DNA of 64,000 nt. Source: Cercis canadensis. Lineage: Eukaryota > Streptophyta > Magnoliopsida > Fabales > Fabaceae. Shown one piece after another: positions 34,241 to 46,502 of the stretch (its first letter is position 1; each line of letters starts with the position of its first letter). The DNA is taken from assembly GCA_003255065.1 (NCBI GenBank), contig QAOA01002043.1, positions 143,945 to 207,944 on the forward strand, written 5' to 3'. Made by a program: the position numbers and the translations under genes. The notes beneath the pieces are model-generated. The model saw only the letters and a program-made list of their open reading frames with translations, was not told the DNA's origin and made no database searches.

Positions 34241-37200
34241 TTACATGCGTTTTAAGACTGTCACACCAAATCCAATGCCAAGAAAAGTTGCAATGGCAAT
34301 GCCAAATATGCCTGCAAGAATGGCAGGAACAATGAGAGAGCTCCACCCTTTCGCTGTTGCCATTCCACATGCCGTTGTAGGGCCTCCAACGTTGGCGTTA
34401 GATGCAATGAGTAACAACTTCAAGTCAAATCGAAAAAGCCTTCCAAGTCCAAGTATCACAGCAAGATGGACTGCTATTTGAACGAAAGCAAACACAAAAA
34501 TACTAGGTGCTGTATTCATGACAGTCCATATGCTCCCTTTTACACCTATCACCACAAAGAATACCTATTTCCCACAAGGCAATTGGCAAATAACTTATTT
34601 GAATGTTTATTAATAAATATACTAATTAAACTTCAAGCCTATATTGTAGCAGAGAAAATTAAAAGCCTATAACTACCTCCATCACTTTCTCCCCCCTTCA
34701 TCTCCATTATTCTCACTGCTCATCTCCACTATTCTTTTTTGAAACAAAAATCTTCCAAATTAATTAAATTTTGTACAGATCACTCCTACAGATATGCATA
34801 AAAGCTGGCTGGTCTATAATGCACACCAAGAAATCAATAAAATTATTAAATACCAACTCACCTGCATGAGAATCAGAGCCATAGCCTCACCGGTGGGTGC
34901 AAGAGAAGCAAATGGTTTTGGAAATACAGTAGCGAGAACTACAATAATTGCTGTTATGGTTGGCAAACTACCCCCTTGGATTCCAAAATATTTTGTAAGA
35001 AATGTGCCAGTCTTGCAAATGGCAAAGGCCACAGCAAGAGCAGTAGCCATTTGTAGCACAGGAAGTTTGTTCCCAGGCTCAGATGCTGCATCCATTGCTT
35101 CATCTGCCAGAATGTCCACTTTGTTAGATGTAACTACCACTGAGACACACATCATTCAACTCTTATTGCCACATCTAGTACCCCAGAAGCTTTATAAGAC
35201 GGCACTCCATAAAAGTAAGTTAATCTTTCAAGTCGGTCAGAAACACAATGCATGCTAATCATAATCAAGAATCAAAATAGAACTTAAGTTACCATTTACT
35301 GATGGTGAGGCCTCTGCGGGTACTTTAGAAGCCAAAGCAAACAGTGTTGAAAAATACACTGCACAAATAACATTATCTGCAGCTAATCCAGCACTCACAA
35401 TTGAAGGGGACGCACCAAGGGCATCAGAAATCGCAACATAGTTGACCGCTGGACAACAAAGGAAACATTTATATCTGAGTAACACCATAGCAAATCATGT
35501 CAGAGTTGAAGATAGAAAATTTTCCACCAGTATTTTTGAGCCCTAGGTAGTGAAATGAGAATTACCTCCACCAATATGTCGGCCCATTAGTGCAGCTGCT
35601 ATCTTCCAACTATCCTGACCTAGTGATCGCATTGGCACCAGTAGATATGCCACTACTGTTCCAACCGTTGTTGCAACTGCCATATGAGGATGTAGAAAAG
35701 AAAAGGTCAATAAAAAATCTGAAGGAACATCAAAAACTAAATGGTAAAGTTCATATTGACAAGTTGATTTTGATGATCAAGGTTATATAAGCTGCATCTG
35801 TAGATATATTCATGTAAGATGTTAAAGGATCAAGAAAGCATAAACTTACAGAGCAAAGGAACATTGAAATCAATTTTTTATATATATAGGACCGTGTTTT
35901 AATCTTTCATAAGCTATATTCGTGATTCTTCTTTTGCCCATTAAGCTATATTGGTGATTACTATGTCCTCTTAGTTATTAGTAAGTTATTGATGTCTAGA
36001 ACTAGTGGCACTACTGTAGTTTAATTTTCGTCAACTTGGTTCCATAAAGATTTTTGGTAATCTTTTTAAATTACTACTTAGAGGATGTAATTGGGCTTAT
36101 GTTTTAAGTTTTGGGTCTTCTTGGGAATTTCTTGATGCTGGATCTTGGGTATGCATTTGATACAATCAAGAAGTTCAAAATCTTTATACGATTAGGCAAA
36201 AATTGTTTGTCTCCCCACACCCCAAACCTTTTTCTTTACCTTCTATAATCTGATCTCCTACATTTAAAGCATTGATCATGCCTCTCAAATCAACCCTAAC
36301 CTTTCACATCTAGCATCAAATGCTTAATATAACTCATAGCCTAACTTGCTAAAGAAATTCCTTTCTGGTCCAACATTGGTCTTCCTATCATAGCTCAAAC
36401 ATGCATCCATGTTATGTTACACATATATAGCATCCTAGAAATCTGAACATAACCGCTAACAGCACACTCTGGACCTGGAATATCACATAAGTCAATTCAT
36501 TTCTTTCTTTTTCAACCCTATGGTAATTGCTTAAGGATAAATGCCACTGTCAAACCAGTATAAAGAGTCAGAGCAAATAAGTGAATGTGAAAGTCATATT
36601 CCTTGTAATATTTCATTAAGAAACCAAGCAACAATAAGATCTTGTTAAACATGAATATCAATTACAGGACCAGAAGAAAAGGGGAAACCAAGTCATAGAC
36701 TCAAAAGAACTTACTAGATTTAAGGAAAGGTAATCAGGAGTCATTGTTATGCATAAGATCCATCAACCATATTCCACATAAAAACCATGGTCCTAAGCAT
36801 TTGACCACCTAGCCTTAAAGGAAAGAAAAGAAGTAGAAGCCAAGCTCATCACGTGGATGGACCTTCCAAATACAAACAAAGAATAAGTAAATAATGTACT
36901 TACCCTTCTGTATGACTATATTCAAAGCCTACTCTTAACATTGTTGGCCCCATAGTTCTCCAACCCTAATTTTGATGATAACAAAGTTTTAATTATTACT
37001 AACCTGAACCTGTTTGTTCAAGTGGTTATTTAGTAACAGGTTAAGTGATGCTCTTGGGTCTGAAGCAAAACCAGTTTCCCAGCCAAAGGAACCAGTTTGA
37101 GTGCAAGTGCAAGAACTGGTTCTACCCAGTAATAAAGATGCTGATGTGAAAAACTGAAAGGCTCCTGGACTCCTCCAATTCAGAAGCCCAGTCCATCAGG

Positions 37201-39384
37201 ACCAACAAATGGACTTCATAAGAAACATTGAAAGGAAGCCCAACAGAGAAATTCAAATGAGAAAAAAATCAGCATTTCAAAAGGGAAACAAATACTATTC
37301 AAGGAAAGATTTTGAAGAAGAGATATTTCCTCTCCAAATGAAATATTTTCTCAATTCTGATTAAATGATCAGCAATCAAGCAAGCAGAAGTTTAGCTCAT
37401 TATCAACGGTCATATTCTACCTTCTGCTGCTATAAAACCGAAGACCCAAGGTCTGGAAAAGTACGAAGAGAAACCCATCATCAAGAAAAAGCTTTGTGCT
37501 GACATAAACTAGTTTTCATTTTCTTCTACCAACTCTGTAATTTGTGTGAGAATTTCTAGAGAGAGTTGTTACACTTTGGGGCTATACCTTATTGGTTTTT
37601 TGTAACATATTTCATTGGGAAATCTGGAGAGTAACCCCTTTTTCTTTTGTCAGAGGGAGGGAGTTTCTGGTGTGCTCTTATGAAACTAAAGAGAGTTTCT
37701 GGTTAAGCTCTTTGTAAAACATGTGCCGTAAGAAACTTGGAGAAGCTTGGACAAATAAGCTTGTTGATAGTTGAACCCCAACATTGGGAGAGTGGACGTA
37801 GGCTCTGTTTTTGGCCAAACCACTATAAAACTTATGAGCTCAATCTCTCCAGTCCCTCTTTAATATTCTGCTGCTATCTGGTTTAATTTCTGATCTATTG
37901 TAGCACTATCGGTTCTGGTGCTTTGTGCTTCTTAAGCTTGTTATGATTTTCATCTCTTTATCTATTAACTTGTTCTCCATGTTTGATTAATTGTTATATT
38001 CATATATCGATAAGATTTTAATTTATCTAATCAAATTCTTCTGAGTTTTGATTTGGTTTATGTTCTGAGTTTTCAAATTCTGGTTTCAATCATTTGCCTC
38101 TACTAAGATTTTCTGGGTCGATATATAACCAGCTTTGAAACAAGTTTTAAGTAAACTGGTTATTCCAGAAATTATTTTTTATTATGTGATTCCATGTAAT
38201 TATTGGTTTAATCTCCTATTCACCCCCCTCTAGGAACATACCTCCACCCTGAAACATTAGTTTATAAGCCAACAATGTCTTCAACAACTAAATGACACGA
38301 ATTTGCAAACCCAATTAAGAACAAGGACACAAACACCGAGAGACACTACAAAATAAACAAAAACACGCACACCATACTTATATCTTATCATTTCAATTAA
38401 AATTTGAAGTGACTTATGGAGAAGTGTTCAAATTCTCTATACTACACCATTCTCCGACCATTGAACTCCAGTTTTGTTTAAATTCAGAATGAAACAGTAA
38501 ATCAAAGTCTAGATTGATCACAAGATATTGAGTATTGACACAGTAGAAATCCAATCGCAAGACAAATCCAACAAATCCCCTTTATCTATCAAACTACATC
38601 TGCCATTTCTGACACAACCTGTTGAAGTACCCAAAAAGAGACAATAATTAAGCTCTTAGGCATAATCAAACAGCTGAATAACTCCAAAATGAACAAGTGG
38701 TACCTGAACCCAGCAAGAAAGCCAAGAGAAGTGCCCCAGTTGACTCTATCACACGGCGCAAGTCTGCTCTAAATAACAACAATGGAACAGCCAATGGGAG
38801 AAGAAACCCCAAAACAACTGAATATGCTGGAGCTTCACTTGCAATAATTCCTAAATTACAAGCTGCAAGCCCAACTAGAACGCTCACTAGAGAACCACTC
38901 AACGTGCTTCCAATCATGGTCCTCTCTGACCTTCCAATTCCAAAAAACAGAAACCAAAAAAAAGACCCAAATTTTACAAATTTCTGAAATTATAACCTTA
39001 ATTCTTCACATAAATTCAAAACCCAGAAGAATGACAAGCACGGAGGTCAAAATTTTACCAGATACCAAAAGCACCGGCAGCGAAGAGAGCGGTCCATGTA
39101 CCCCATTGGTCTTGAGGAGAAATGAGAGGCACATTGAAATTGGGTCCGAGTACGGATGCAACTAAACTACGTCGTCTACTAGTACTAGTAGTAAAAGAGG
39201 GAGAGAGAGGAAAGGGTGGGATTCTATTGATGTTAGAAGAATTTAGTGATGGATTATGAGGTATTGAGGTGGTGGGAGAGAGGGTCAATAAAATTTGGCG
39301 GGAAAGTAGTTTTGACCGTTGCAGCGCCGTCACCGGCGGTGGCAGAGACCGGGGAGCCCGGACACAGAAAAGATCCGATGCCAT
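34241..39384 (-). CDS. DUF819 membrane protein, array copy 5
   Basis: Exons are 39384-39059, 38930-38704, 35676-35566, 35448-35293, 35103-34862 and 34564-34241, giving about 461 residues. The leader starts [10 protein letters not shown] and is Ser/Thr/Arg-rich, as in copy 4. Exon 2 contains [20 protein letters not shown] and exon 6 [20 protein letters not shown], the unmodified family motifs. It is closest to copy 4 in exons 1, 2 and 6 and in 3'-flanking sequence. Intron 2 is 3.0 kb because it holds a 1.3-kb solo LTR. Copy 5 is nearest the CrRLK1L gene, so it could be the ancestral copy, though this is only an inference from position. Confidence 0.9.
36942..38274 (+). mobile_element. Probable solo LTR of a Copia-type element, 1.33 kb
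   Basis: It runs from tgttggccccatag to ataagccaaca, so the ends are an inverted TGTTGGC/GCCAACA pair. The early words ttttgatgataacaaag and the late words ctattcacccccctctagg are ones I associate with SIRE/Maximus-like Copia LTRs. A TATA box (gctataaaaccg) is near 37428. There is no internal coding sequence. I could not find a matching 5-bp target duplication (aacat left, atgtc right), which leaves the exact borders or a solo origin uncertain. It lies in intron 2 of DUF819 copy 5. Confidence 0.65.
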
Positions 39385-40076
39385 TCACGGTTTGGGTCAA
39401 CGCCTTACTTCAGAGTTTACACTTCTAACTCCGAGGTTAGAATGGCGGTGAAATAAGTCAAAGTCCATTGAACTACGTGATAGCATGCGTACTAGGGAAT
39501 GACCCTCTCACTAAAATATTATAATTTAAAACAAAATTATTTATTTATTATATTTTTAATTTTTTTACACGCTGAATTTCTTACTGCGTGTCTAGTGTAA
39601 ACATGACAAACGGCGCTTCCACTCTTGTTCCTTTAAATTTGCAAGCGGGCTAAAAGAGAATGTGACCATGAAGTTGTCTCTTCCAATCAAAATGCTTTGA
39701 ACAGTTTGTTTCTTATACATCTGCAATAATAAATTTTCATGAACTCCAATTAATTAGTGTAAGCCACAATCAACTATGTCAACAAATTACTGTGTGAAAG
39801 GGATAAAAATGGATGCGCTGTTTGCGTTGCGGGACCCACAGGTCAGATTTCATTTTATTTTATTTTTGCTTTATTAAAAAATATAATATTTAAGTAAAAA
39901 AACTAAAAAAGTACAACAAATAGGTAATTTTATTTTTGAATTGCAATATTTAAGTGAAAGGTCCTAGACTCCCAGGAGAATTGCTCAAATTAAATCTAAT
40001 TCCACTTCCTTCCATTCCATGTGAGTGACCACGTGATCCAGTGCAAAATCAGCTAGCATTTTGACACTCTCGTGAG
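39385..40076. other. Upstream flank of DUF819 copy 5
   Basis: This AT-rich non-coding stretch should contain the promoter of copy 5. No coding region, RNA or bounded repeat was recognised. Confidence 0.45.
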
Positions 40077-40390
40077 TGGAGATGGCAATTTGCCTCGTAC
40101 CGATGGGCCTATTATTTTTACTCGATCGGGTATAAGTATGAGGTATAAAAAATGGGTATGAGGATAAATAATTTTATGGGGTCGAGGCTAAAGATGAGGA
40201 AGGTAATACCCGTCTCGCCCTGTCTCGTACTGTACAGAAATAAATAAATAATATATAATACATTACATAAATTTTTTTTTGAATTTTTTTTTGGTAAAAC
40301 GGCATCATTTTGGTTGAGGGTTTTTCATCCCCTCTCACCCACAAGCACTACACAATCCCTTCTTCATTCTCTTCTCTTTTCTCCCATTCT

Positions 40391-40610
40391 CTCTCCACTC
40401 TGGGCCTAATCTCTATTCAACCTTCAACAAACACTCATCAATACCAGCATTCCCCTATTTTCGGCATCGGTGTGTCACTCTTTCTTCCTTATTTTATTTN
40501 CTCTCCACTCTGGGCCCTAATCTCTATTCAACCTTCAGCAAACACTCATCAATACCAGCATTCCCCTATTTTCGGCATCGGTGTGTCACTCTTTCTTCCT
40601 TATTTTATTT
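40391..40610. repeat. Assembly duplication around the N at 40500
   Basis: Bases 40391-40499 recur as 40501-40610 with a one-base insertion and few substitutions, meeting at the N. This is the unmerged-contig pattern, not a biological repeat. Confidence 0.85.
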
Positions 40611-42197
40611 TATTTTTGATGGGGATAATACGATGAGAGAAATATATGATGATGGTGATGGGATTGAGTGTGCATAAGATAAATCATTGATAGATCATAG
40701 ACATCATAGCTGTGGCTGCTAGTGTTTTTTTTTCCATGATAGGAAGCAGTAAAAGTTACTGTGGGTGTCTGTTCTCTTTGTTTTTCATTTGTATTAATTC
40801 AATATTTCAGCTATTGAATTTCTAGTACTTGTTGTGTGGCTTTTGTTTATTTTGGCGGCAAGGCTTAGTCACAGCCCTCCAACTTGAATAGAAGATTAGG
40901 TTGTGATGACTTGGTGTTATATCTTAAGCATTCTGAACATGACTCTGGAAACTATATAGTGGGTTGGAGTTTGATTGCCTCACCCATCAAATTTTGAGCT
41001 CCAAAATCTGGTAGTTTTATTTGTTTGATATAAGGCAATAATTTCTCTCTTCATATGCTAAAAGGTATTTTTCTTAGGGTCAGGCCCTTTTTCAGTAATA
41101 TCAAGATTTAAGCTTTATGAATTTTAGTAAGGCAGTCAGGATTAGTTTTATTAGGCAAAATTACCAGCTCTAATTGTGTTGATTAGCTTAAATATTCTAA
41201 TTTCTAATCACTTTTGCTCTTTTTAGTGTATATGTGTGTGCATTTGTCTATTCTAAGTTTATATTCTTCCATTAGTTGGGTTAGATCACTATTATTTAGA
41301 TTGTGCTCTTATGAAGATATTTACGAAAGTGCTTCTTTGTATTGTCCTTGCATGTTTATCTTCTATTACTTAAAGGTCTTCAGGTTTAAGTCCCCTTAAA
41401 AATATCTATGATAAAACATAGATATTACGAAATTAGAGAGTTTTCTATTATAAAGGATAGGATTTGTAGTACTTAAACTACAACTTGTATGGACCTGTTT
41501 TTACTTGGGATTTCTATCCTTCTTGCTTTTAGTTTGATTGGTTCTTTAGTATTTATTGTCATTATCCTTTTTTTTTTTTTGTTATCATTTTCTTCTTTTT
41601 ACTTGATTTTGTTTTTTCCCCTATACTTTTCAAGAGAACTTTTTTAACTTTATACACTTAAATGGCATCCTTTGGCACTTTAGCGGTAAAAAGACTTGAT
41701 TGAAAAGTAGAGAAATTTATCCATGTCCTAGATTATGCTAGTTTAACCATTCTGTGAATATGATTTGCTATTTTGCTTCTTTATTTCTTGTCAATTTCTT
41801 CTTTTCTCTATGATCTTTTATTGTATATCAATAAACAATTTTTGTTTGGATTTATCATTTTTTATTCCCTTACAGTTTAAAACATTGATATCTACCCTTT
41901 GGGTCTCCATCTCATATATATTGTTTTGATGTTGTAGCAATTTTTATCACTCCTAACTTTTGACTTTTAGCAATTATGAATTTTGTGGTTAATGCCACAC
42001 TCTATTTTTTGAGTGCATAATTTGAGTGATGTAGTTATATATTGTTGCAGTTATTTTACCCATTTCATAATATGGAAGAACAACAAGATAACTCTTTATC
42101 AAAAGAGGCTAGTAATAACTATTCTCCAATTGTGGACTCTCTTGCCAATTCTCAAAATCAATCTTTTTATAATTTTGTTCGAATATTATTTATCTTA

Positions 42198-42554
42198 TTA
42201 TTGTTGCTTGAGGACATATTAAATTCTTGATGATGTTATTTGAGGATTATTTATATTATATTGTTCAATTAAACTTGAATTTCAATTAAAAATTATGATT
42301 GATAGATTAAACTTGTGAATTGTGTATATTTAGAAAAACATGGTTGTATGTGTAAATGAAGCAAAACATGGGACANTTATTGTTGCTTGAGGACATATTA
42401 AATTCTTGATGATGTTATTTGAGGATTATTTATATTATCTTGTTCAATTAAACTTGAATTTCAATTAAAAATTATGATTGATAGATTAAACTTGTGAATT
42501 GTGTATATTTAGAAAAACATGATTGTATGTGTAAATGAAGCAAAACATGGGACA
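42198..42554. repeat. Assembly duplication around the N at 42376
   Basis: Bases 42198-42375 and 42377-42554 are 178-bp near-identical copies that abut one N. They lie inside the hAT derivative and should be collapsed. Confidence 0.88.
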
Positions 42555-42688
42555 AACGAGCATTCAATGGGGCAGGTATAGGGCTGTTGAAAAATCTCTA
42601 GCCAAGAATAAGGCACGGGAATGTCCTTTGGGGATGAAAATGGGGGGAGTGTCGACCCCGCCCCATCTTTGCTCCATTGCCATCCCTA

Positions 42689-43360
42689 CTTATGAGAAGA
42701 AAGAGAGAAGAGAAAATATTTTAAAAAAATCAAATTTTAAATCATTAGTTGCTTAAAAAAAATAGAATTAACTACTTCTAAGTGAATATTTTTTTAATGA
42801 AAGAACATTATGGCATCCATCTCACCATAATGCTCCATACATTCACCTAGGTGATCCTAGATTAAAAATCAAATTATGTTTTGGGAACCAATCTTGTGTT
42901 AGATTATATGTAACCCATTTGATTAATGATTTCTATTGGCCTTCACTTGACGGGGATTTAGGCCAGCATTTACAAGAATCAGAGCTGCTGTCCAAATGCT
43001 TTGCATTTAACAAACAACCCAGCTCTATGTTCAAAGTTTACATGGAATCAAACGATAACTTTTCATGAGAGTTCACCTTACAAGTTAAACTCCAAGGCTC
43101 AATCTCAGAGGAGTCAAATCCTAAAAGATAAATAATTTCAGGGTAAAAAACTGACATATACAGAAATATCCTGGTCAAATTTAATTCAACCGAAAATCAT
43201 TTTAGTTGTATCCTGCATGTAGTTACATTTCTGGCCTCAGGATTTATGTAAAAATTAAGCTGAGTCACATGTATTGCGGTTCAATTTAAAAGGGGGTAAA
43301 AACAATTTTTCAGACACTTATTTCTCCCCTGACTTTACAAATTGCAACTACACAATTGCC
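42689..43360. other. 3' flank of the RBM18-like gene
   Basis: Between the hAT element and the RBM18-like stop codon I find no coding region. Part of it is likely the 3' untranslated region of the minus-strand gene. A poly(A) signal could not be fixed. Confidence 0.4.
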
Positions 43361-43998
43361 TCAAGATATATTGTCAGTTTGCTTCTGCTTCTTTGTGCTA
43401 GAGCTTTCCTCCTCTAGGGACTTCAATTTGTTCTTTATAGCAGCTATTTTTGCGCTCCTACTCGTCTGTCCCAAGCCACCACCAGTAAGGTGCATCTTGT
43501 GCGCTTCGCCCATTGCTTTTGAAGAGTGATCAGCTGTTTCCAATAGGTACTTCTCACTCGCAAGACGAACAATCAATGGCCGACCACAAGCTAACCTCCC
43601 ATGCATTTTCTCCTTGGCCAATTTTGCTTCCTGCATACTCACTTTAACAATGGAAATCAGGGATTGCCTGAAAACAAACAAACAAAAATATGCAATCAAC
43701 TTACCTCTTTTGTGCTATACTGAATGAAAGCAAAACCACGTGGCTCCCCGCGTTTTGGGCCACGAGTATGCCACAAGAAGTCCTCCGATACTATCTTTCC
43801 AAAAGGAGAAAACATTTTAATCAGAGCTGCTCTGAAAATATGGAAGAAAAAAGAGAGAGAGAGATAAGAATGTGCATGAAGCACTTCAAACAGAATAAGT
43901 AATTATCGCTGGGGATTAGTCTGACATAAAAAAACTTACTCTGTTATTCTTAGGTCAAGGTTACCAATATACAGTCTGCTTTTACACTTGTCATCCAT
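43361..43998 (-). CDS. RBM18-like RRM RNA-binding protein
   Basis: Coding exons are 43998-43940, 43831-43705 and 43630-43361, joining to 151 residues. A single RRM fills most of the protein: RNP2 is LYIGNLDL (residues 9-16), and the RNP1 region reads GEPRGFAFIQY, with KIVSEDFLWH between them. The C-terminal ~70 residues are basic and polar (GGGLGQTSRSAKIAAIKNK, then a Glu/Ser-rich tail). Size and layout fit eukaryotic RNA-binding protein 18, a nuclear-type protein of poorly defined function. The ATG at 43998 starts MDDKCKSRLY; the exon extends upstream to an acceptor at 44013, so at least one 5' non-coding exon exists. Confidence 0.9.
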
Positions 43999-44013
43999 GT
44001 AATCATTAGGATC

Positions 44014-45740
44014 CTGCACTCAGTCATTAAACCAATATAAGTACCAGAATACAATCACATGACATGAAAATATCAAAATCCACCAAAGCAATCCATTAAG
44101 CTTTATATCATACCAGCTGACTAAATTCCTTTGAACCACAAAAGTTAGATTTATTTCCAAAGCAATTTCTAAAGATATATGAAGCAACATCTAATATAGT
44201 CTTGAGTAACAAGTAGAAAATGAGGAATACAATGGGAACTACCAAAAATAGAATTTTTAAATACATGAGAAATCGAGATAAAATCACTACAAACAGGCTT
44301 CATCCTCCCAGTTATGTACATAAAAGTTGGAGATTAATATGTTTACTTTTGAAAAGACAAAAATACTAAAAAAGCACAAGGTCCCATCAAGCGAAAACAT
44401 GGAAAGCAAAGTTTGTTATAAGTCTGAAAACCAATAGATGGAGATTTTGGACACATGCTCTTCAAACCCTCAAGCTTAGACATGGAACAATCACATAAGA
44501 AACACAAAGAACTTTGTACTCAGATGAGTGGGACTGGGGCATATATTTGGACTTTAGAACAAAAGACATAGCAGTAGCTCTCCACCAGCCATTCCAGATT
44601 CCCAGAGCTGATTAAGTTTAACAAAATTAAAAAGAAACAGAACGTAATTAAGAAATCAGAAAATAGAACATACCATGACAGTAAAGAATACAGGTAAAAC
44701 TTCTTCCAACTCTCTAAAGCATCAAATGTGCATCACCCTGCAAAATAACAATCTACTGTAAAATTATGTGGTTTTATCCTTCGATCATACTTAAGACTAA
44801 GCTCACCAAATTCATCAATAGAACCAACAAGGATGGGGTTAGTTATTCTGACATTCTCTTTTAATCTTTCAAAACCATCCCAGTTTGCTTTAATTTACAT
44901 GATTAAATGGAACAGAATTTAATAACAGGCTTCATCTTCGTACAGTTTGAAGTAAAGATCCAACTTTTCATGGTCAGATGAATTGTCAGAACCAGAGTTG
45001 CAGAGTTGAAGAAAGGAAAGCCAAATTACTGGATCAAACAATCTCTATGCCAATTGAGGCTTTAACTATTTACTGATTTTGTGTATTGTTTATCTTAGGG
45101 GCTGTAGTTTTGTACTAGTGTCACTGAGATCAAGTTCAGCTTAGTGTTTCTTGGTTTTTCTGCTGCAAATCTGTTAGGCTGTTGCAGAAGTTGCTGCTGG
45201 CAGCTATCTTAGAGTGATAAATTTTCATTTACACAAAAAAAAAAAAAAAGAGACAGAATGTATCAAATTTTATGGAACAAATTTTCATAATGCAACTAGA
45301 GGGCAGTTGACCAAAGTTTTCTAATGGGTTCTCCTCCAAAGCCAAAGGCCCTTCAAAATTTATAGTCAAATTTCAGCTATAAAATCATTTAAAAGTAGGC
45401 TGCAACACAAAATTTCCCCAAAGATAGTCCCCGAATGACCAACAATATGAAATAAATTCGCAAAACATTTTATGCTTCCTTACCTAAATCGACAACTAAT
45501 AAACTCATTTCAAATTATGATGTATTTAAATGTAATATTTATCAGAGATGAAAAGCGCGCGCTTGTGACCTATTGAAATGAATTCAAACGCGAAAACATT
45601 GAAAGAATTAATAGAGAGAGGCATACAGGAGACAGAGACGATGGAGAACTGCGCAGCTGAGGCCGTCGATTAGGGCTAGCAGAAGGAAGGAAAGGAGGAA
45701 AGGCTTTCTTCTATCTCTCTTTCCCTTTCTACGTATCGAA
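44014..45740 (-). other. 5' leader region of the RBM18-like gene with a large intron
   Basis: The start-codon exon is preceded by a splice acceptor (tgcag at about 44014-44018), so transcription begins further right. A candidate first non-coding exon lies near 45630-45730: on the minus strand it is pyrimidine-rich, contains ctagccctaatcgacgg, and ends tctcct before a gtatgcc donor. The space between has no coding sequence. It includes a stretch ending in poly-A (about 45060-45250) that may be the tail of an old retroposon. Confidence 0.4.
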
Positions 45741-46310
45741 ATTTCGTTGAGAAGAGGAAGAAGAAGAAAAGTAAAAAGAGACCTTACCTTATGGGTCACA
45801 TTGGGCCGGGCTTGCTGAAAATTGGCATGGGTTTTAACCCGATCCATTTCTGTTCATTTTCAATGTGCAAAATGCCAATGAACTTTTCAGTATGACCAAA
45901 ACAAGAAAACTATCTCTTATATATTAAACAAAAAAAAATGTATCTGCAATTTGATAGAGTAAATTAACATATTAGTCCATACAAAAATTTATTTTTAAGT
46001 TTAGCTCTCAGAAAAATGTGTTACGTCAATAATAAGTGTCTAATTCTTCTAATTAGAGTTTACTTAGGTCCTGTCCATTTTATTTTCTTTTCAAATTATT
46101 GGATATCCTCAAAGGGACAAAGTTTCATTTCAATTAAAAACCTTCTCTTGTTGTAAAAGAAATTTAAGGTAACAAGTGCACATGTGCCTATAGACATGTT
46201 CGTCTAATAGCTTAGTAATTTTAAAATATACGCAACTGATATATACTACAAACAGTTGGGGGAACAAATAAAATACTGCATTTGCCATTTGAAAAAATTG
46301 AATAAGATAA
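45741..46310. other. Intergenic stretch right of the RBM18-like gene
   Basis: It probably includes the promoter of the RBM18-like gene at its left side. An open frame here (45608-45847) is low-complexity and overlaps the proposed leader exon; I do not treat it as coding. Nothing else is recognised. Confidence 0.4.
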
Positions 46311-46502
46311 GGGGGTTTCTCACATATTAGAGAGGTATGTGATACATTTTTGGCGTAGCAGCACCACAATTATTGATAAAAAAAATTAATTAATCTTGAC
46401 CGTTAAGAATAAACGGTCAAAATTATATGATTCTACATCAACGACTGTGGGATTGCCACGTCATAAAAGTATCACATACTTCTATAATATGTTAGAATTC
46501 CC
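46311..46502. mobile_element. Mutator-like MITE, 192 bp
   Basis: The left end gggggtttctcacatatta pairs with the right end read inward (gggaattctaacatatta), and the pairing continues through gtatgtgatac on both arms. Flanking 9-mers are ataagataa (46302-46310) and ataaaataa (46503-46511), matching at eight of nine bases. There is no coding capacity. Confidence 0.65.

Larger units (their letters stand above)
40077..42688 (+). mobile_element. hAT transposon deletion derivative
   Basis: The left end reads TGGAGATGGCAA and the right end, inward, TAGGGATGGCAA, a typical plant hAT tip. Flanking 8-mers are ctcgtgag (40069-40076) and cttatgag (42689-42696); two transitions separate them, so an aged target duplication is likely. 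G/C-rich subterminal words (ccccgcccc, cccgtctcgcc) lie near both ends. A short frame from 42072 (MEEQQDNSLSKEA) looks like the start of a hAT transposase exon, but the BED finger and hAT dimerisation domain are absent. Two assembly duplications (N at 40500 and 42376) inflate its length by about 290 bp. Confidence 0.7.

Noticed and set aside
19652-34481. Plus-strand open frames of 78 codons opposite exon 6 of DUF819 copies 3, 4 and 5, similar to each other
   Set aside because: They are antisense shadows of a conserved exon; their similarity follows from the sense protein.
45060-45250. Possible LINE 3' end with poly-A tail
   Set aside because: Only the A tail and a vaguely LINE-like 3' region support it; no target duplication or coding sequence.
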